DNA of 14,881 bases from JBHIDQ01 sp046760155 (GTDB taxonomy: Bacteria > Chloroflexota > Dehalococcoidia > Dehalococcoidales > RBG-16-60-22), in the NCBI GenBank assembly GCA_046760155.1, contig JBHIDQ010000033.1, positions 1-14,881 of the forward strand, written 5' to 3'. The notes beneath the pieces were generated by a model. That model was not told the DNA's origin and made no database searches. It saw only the letters and a program-made list of their open reading frames with translations. Position 1 is the first letter of the stretch, and each line of letters begins with the position of its first letter. Position numbers and translations under genes: made by a program. Below are positions 14,481 through 14,881 of this stretch, piece by piece.

Positions 14481-14881
14481 TTCAGCCTCCCCAGAATCGC
14501 TTTAAGCTGATTGAATTGTCCACTGAGTAAAACCGCCAGCTCCTTGCCCGCCGCCACCAGAAAAGACCGGGGTTCTTCATAAGCCTGGCTCATCTGGCGC
14601 AAAGCGGCAGCCACAATCTCCTCCATATATATTGGCAAACGGGTGTTAATCAGTATATTGAGGAAGTCAAAGGACTGGCTGAACTCTTTAACTTCTTCCA
14701 GTCCGCACTGGTAAACAAAGCCGTGTATCCGGGCTGGTTTGGGCGGCAGGTAGTGATATAATTTATCTCCCTCCCGGTGCCCCACCACCAGGACACTGAA
14801 CTCGCTTTTGAGCAATTTTGCGAGCTGGGGGCTGGCGCGATAGATTTCCTCCTCATTTGTTTCGTCCCTGCCCCGCGCAAT
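14477..14881 (-). CDS. NurA-like nuclease domain protein (5' end missing)
   Basis: The reading frame is open to the right edge, so the N-terminus lies outside the window; 134 C-terminal residues are visible. They include a beta-rich stretch (SEFSVLVVGHREG) and, near the end, LINTRLPIYMEEIVAAALR, which resembles the NurA C-terminal helix pattern of a short-aliphatic-Pro-Tyr-x-x-Glu-Ala segment. The catalytic acidic residues of NurA would be in the missing part. It overlaps herA by 4 bases, the usual nurA-herA arrangement. The name rests mainly on this context; it could be another HerA partner. Confidence 0.55.
   Translation of the reverse strand: MARGRDETNEEEIYRASPQLAKLLKSEFSVLVVGHREGDKLYHYLPPKPARIHGFVYQCGLEEVKEFSQSFDFLNILINTRLPIYMEEIVAAALRQMSQAYEEPRSFLVAAGKELAVLLSGQFNQLKAILGRLK

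Noticed and set aside
1..14881. tRNA or rRNA genes, CRISPR arrays, insertion sequences, integrases or attachment sites
   Set aside because: Nothing with the needed repeats, transposase motifs or conserved RNA sequence was seen by reading; a tRNA/CRISPR search program was not available.

Overview
The window reads as ordinary bacterial chromosome, almost entirely on the minus strand. It holds 17 genes; two are cut by the window edges (fabG at the left, a NurA-like gene at the right). There are no RNA genes, insertion sequences, CRISPR arrays or phage genes that I can see, and no gene-free stretch longer than about 175 bases. The enzyme set (MEP-pathway IspH, type II fatty acid synthesis, EtfAB with an acyl-CoA dehydrogenase, FeoAB, a HerA ATPase, a stand-alone Lrp-type RAM protein) suggests an anaerobic, Chloroflexota-like (Dehalococcoidia-like) organism. 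That placement is an inference from gene content and style; the window contains no marker gene that settles it.

Layout, read in the direction of transcription from the right edge. (a) A NurA-like gene (partial) overlaps herA by 4 bases; then come a MauE/DoxX membrane protein and a patatin-like phospholipase whose start overlaps the doxX stop. (b) An iron module: fur, an Ftr1-type ferric permease, feoA and feoB. It is preceded by a consensus sigma-70 promoter with a perfect 7-1-7 Fur-box-like palindrome at the expected transcription start, and a related imperfect site lies between fur and ftr1. (c) A full-length Lrp/AsnC regulator, plsC and ispH, tightly packed or overlapping. (d) The only plus-strand gene, a 76-residue RAM-only Lrp-like protein, ends one base from the convergent ispH stop. 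It is divergent from (e), the acyl-CoA dehydrogenase-etfB-etfA operon. The divergent intergenic region has two clear promoters and a 12-bp perfect palindrome over one of the -35 boxes. (f) A lipid/ribosome operon: DUF177 (YceD), rpmF, fabD and fabG, with its own promoter.

Functionally the window combines iron homeostasis, membrane lipid synthesis (FabD, FabG, PlsC, patatin), acyl-CoA oxidation or reduction through an ETF whose beta subunit carries a bifurcating-type FAD-binding motif, isoprenoid precursor synthesis and DNA end processing. Start codons are often TTG or GTG, and several starts were chosen because a Shine-Dalgarno sequence sits at the right distance. I found no convincing new multi-gene system. 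The most interesting signals are the paired Fur-type operators, the divergent acd/RAM control region, the bifurcating-type ETF, and a FeoB with a very short G-domain-to-membrane spacer.
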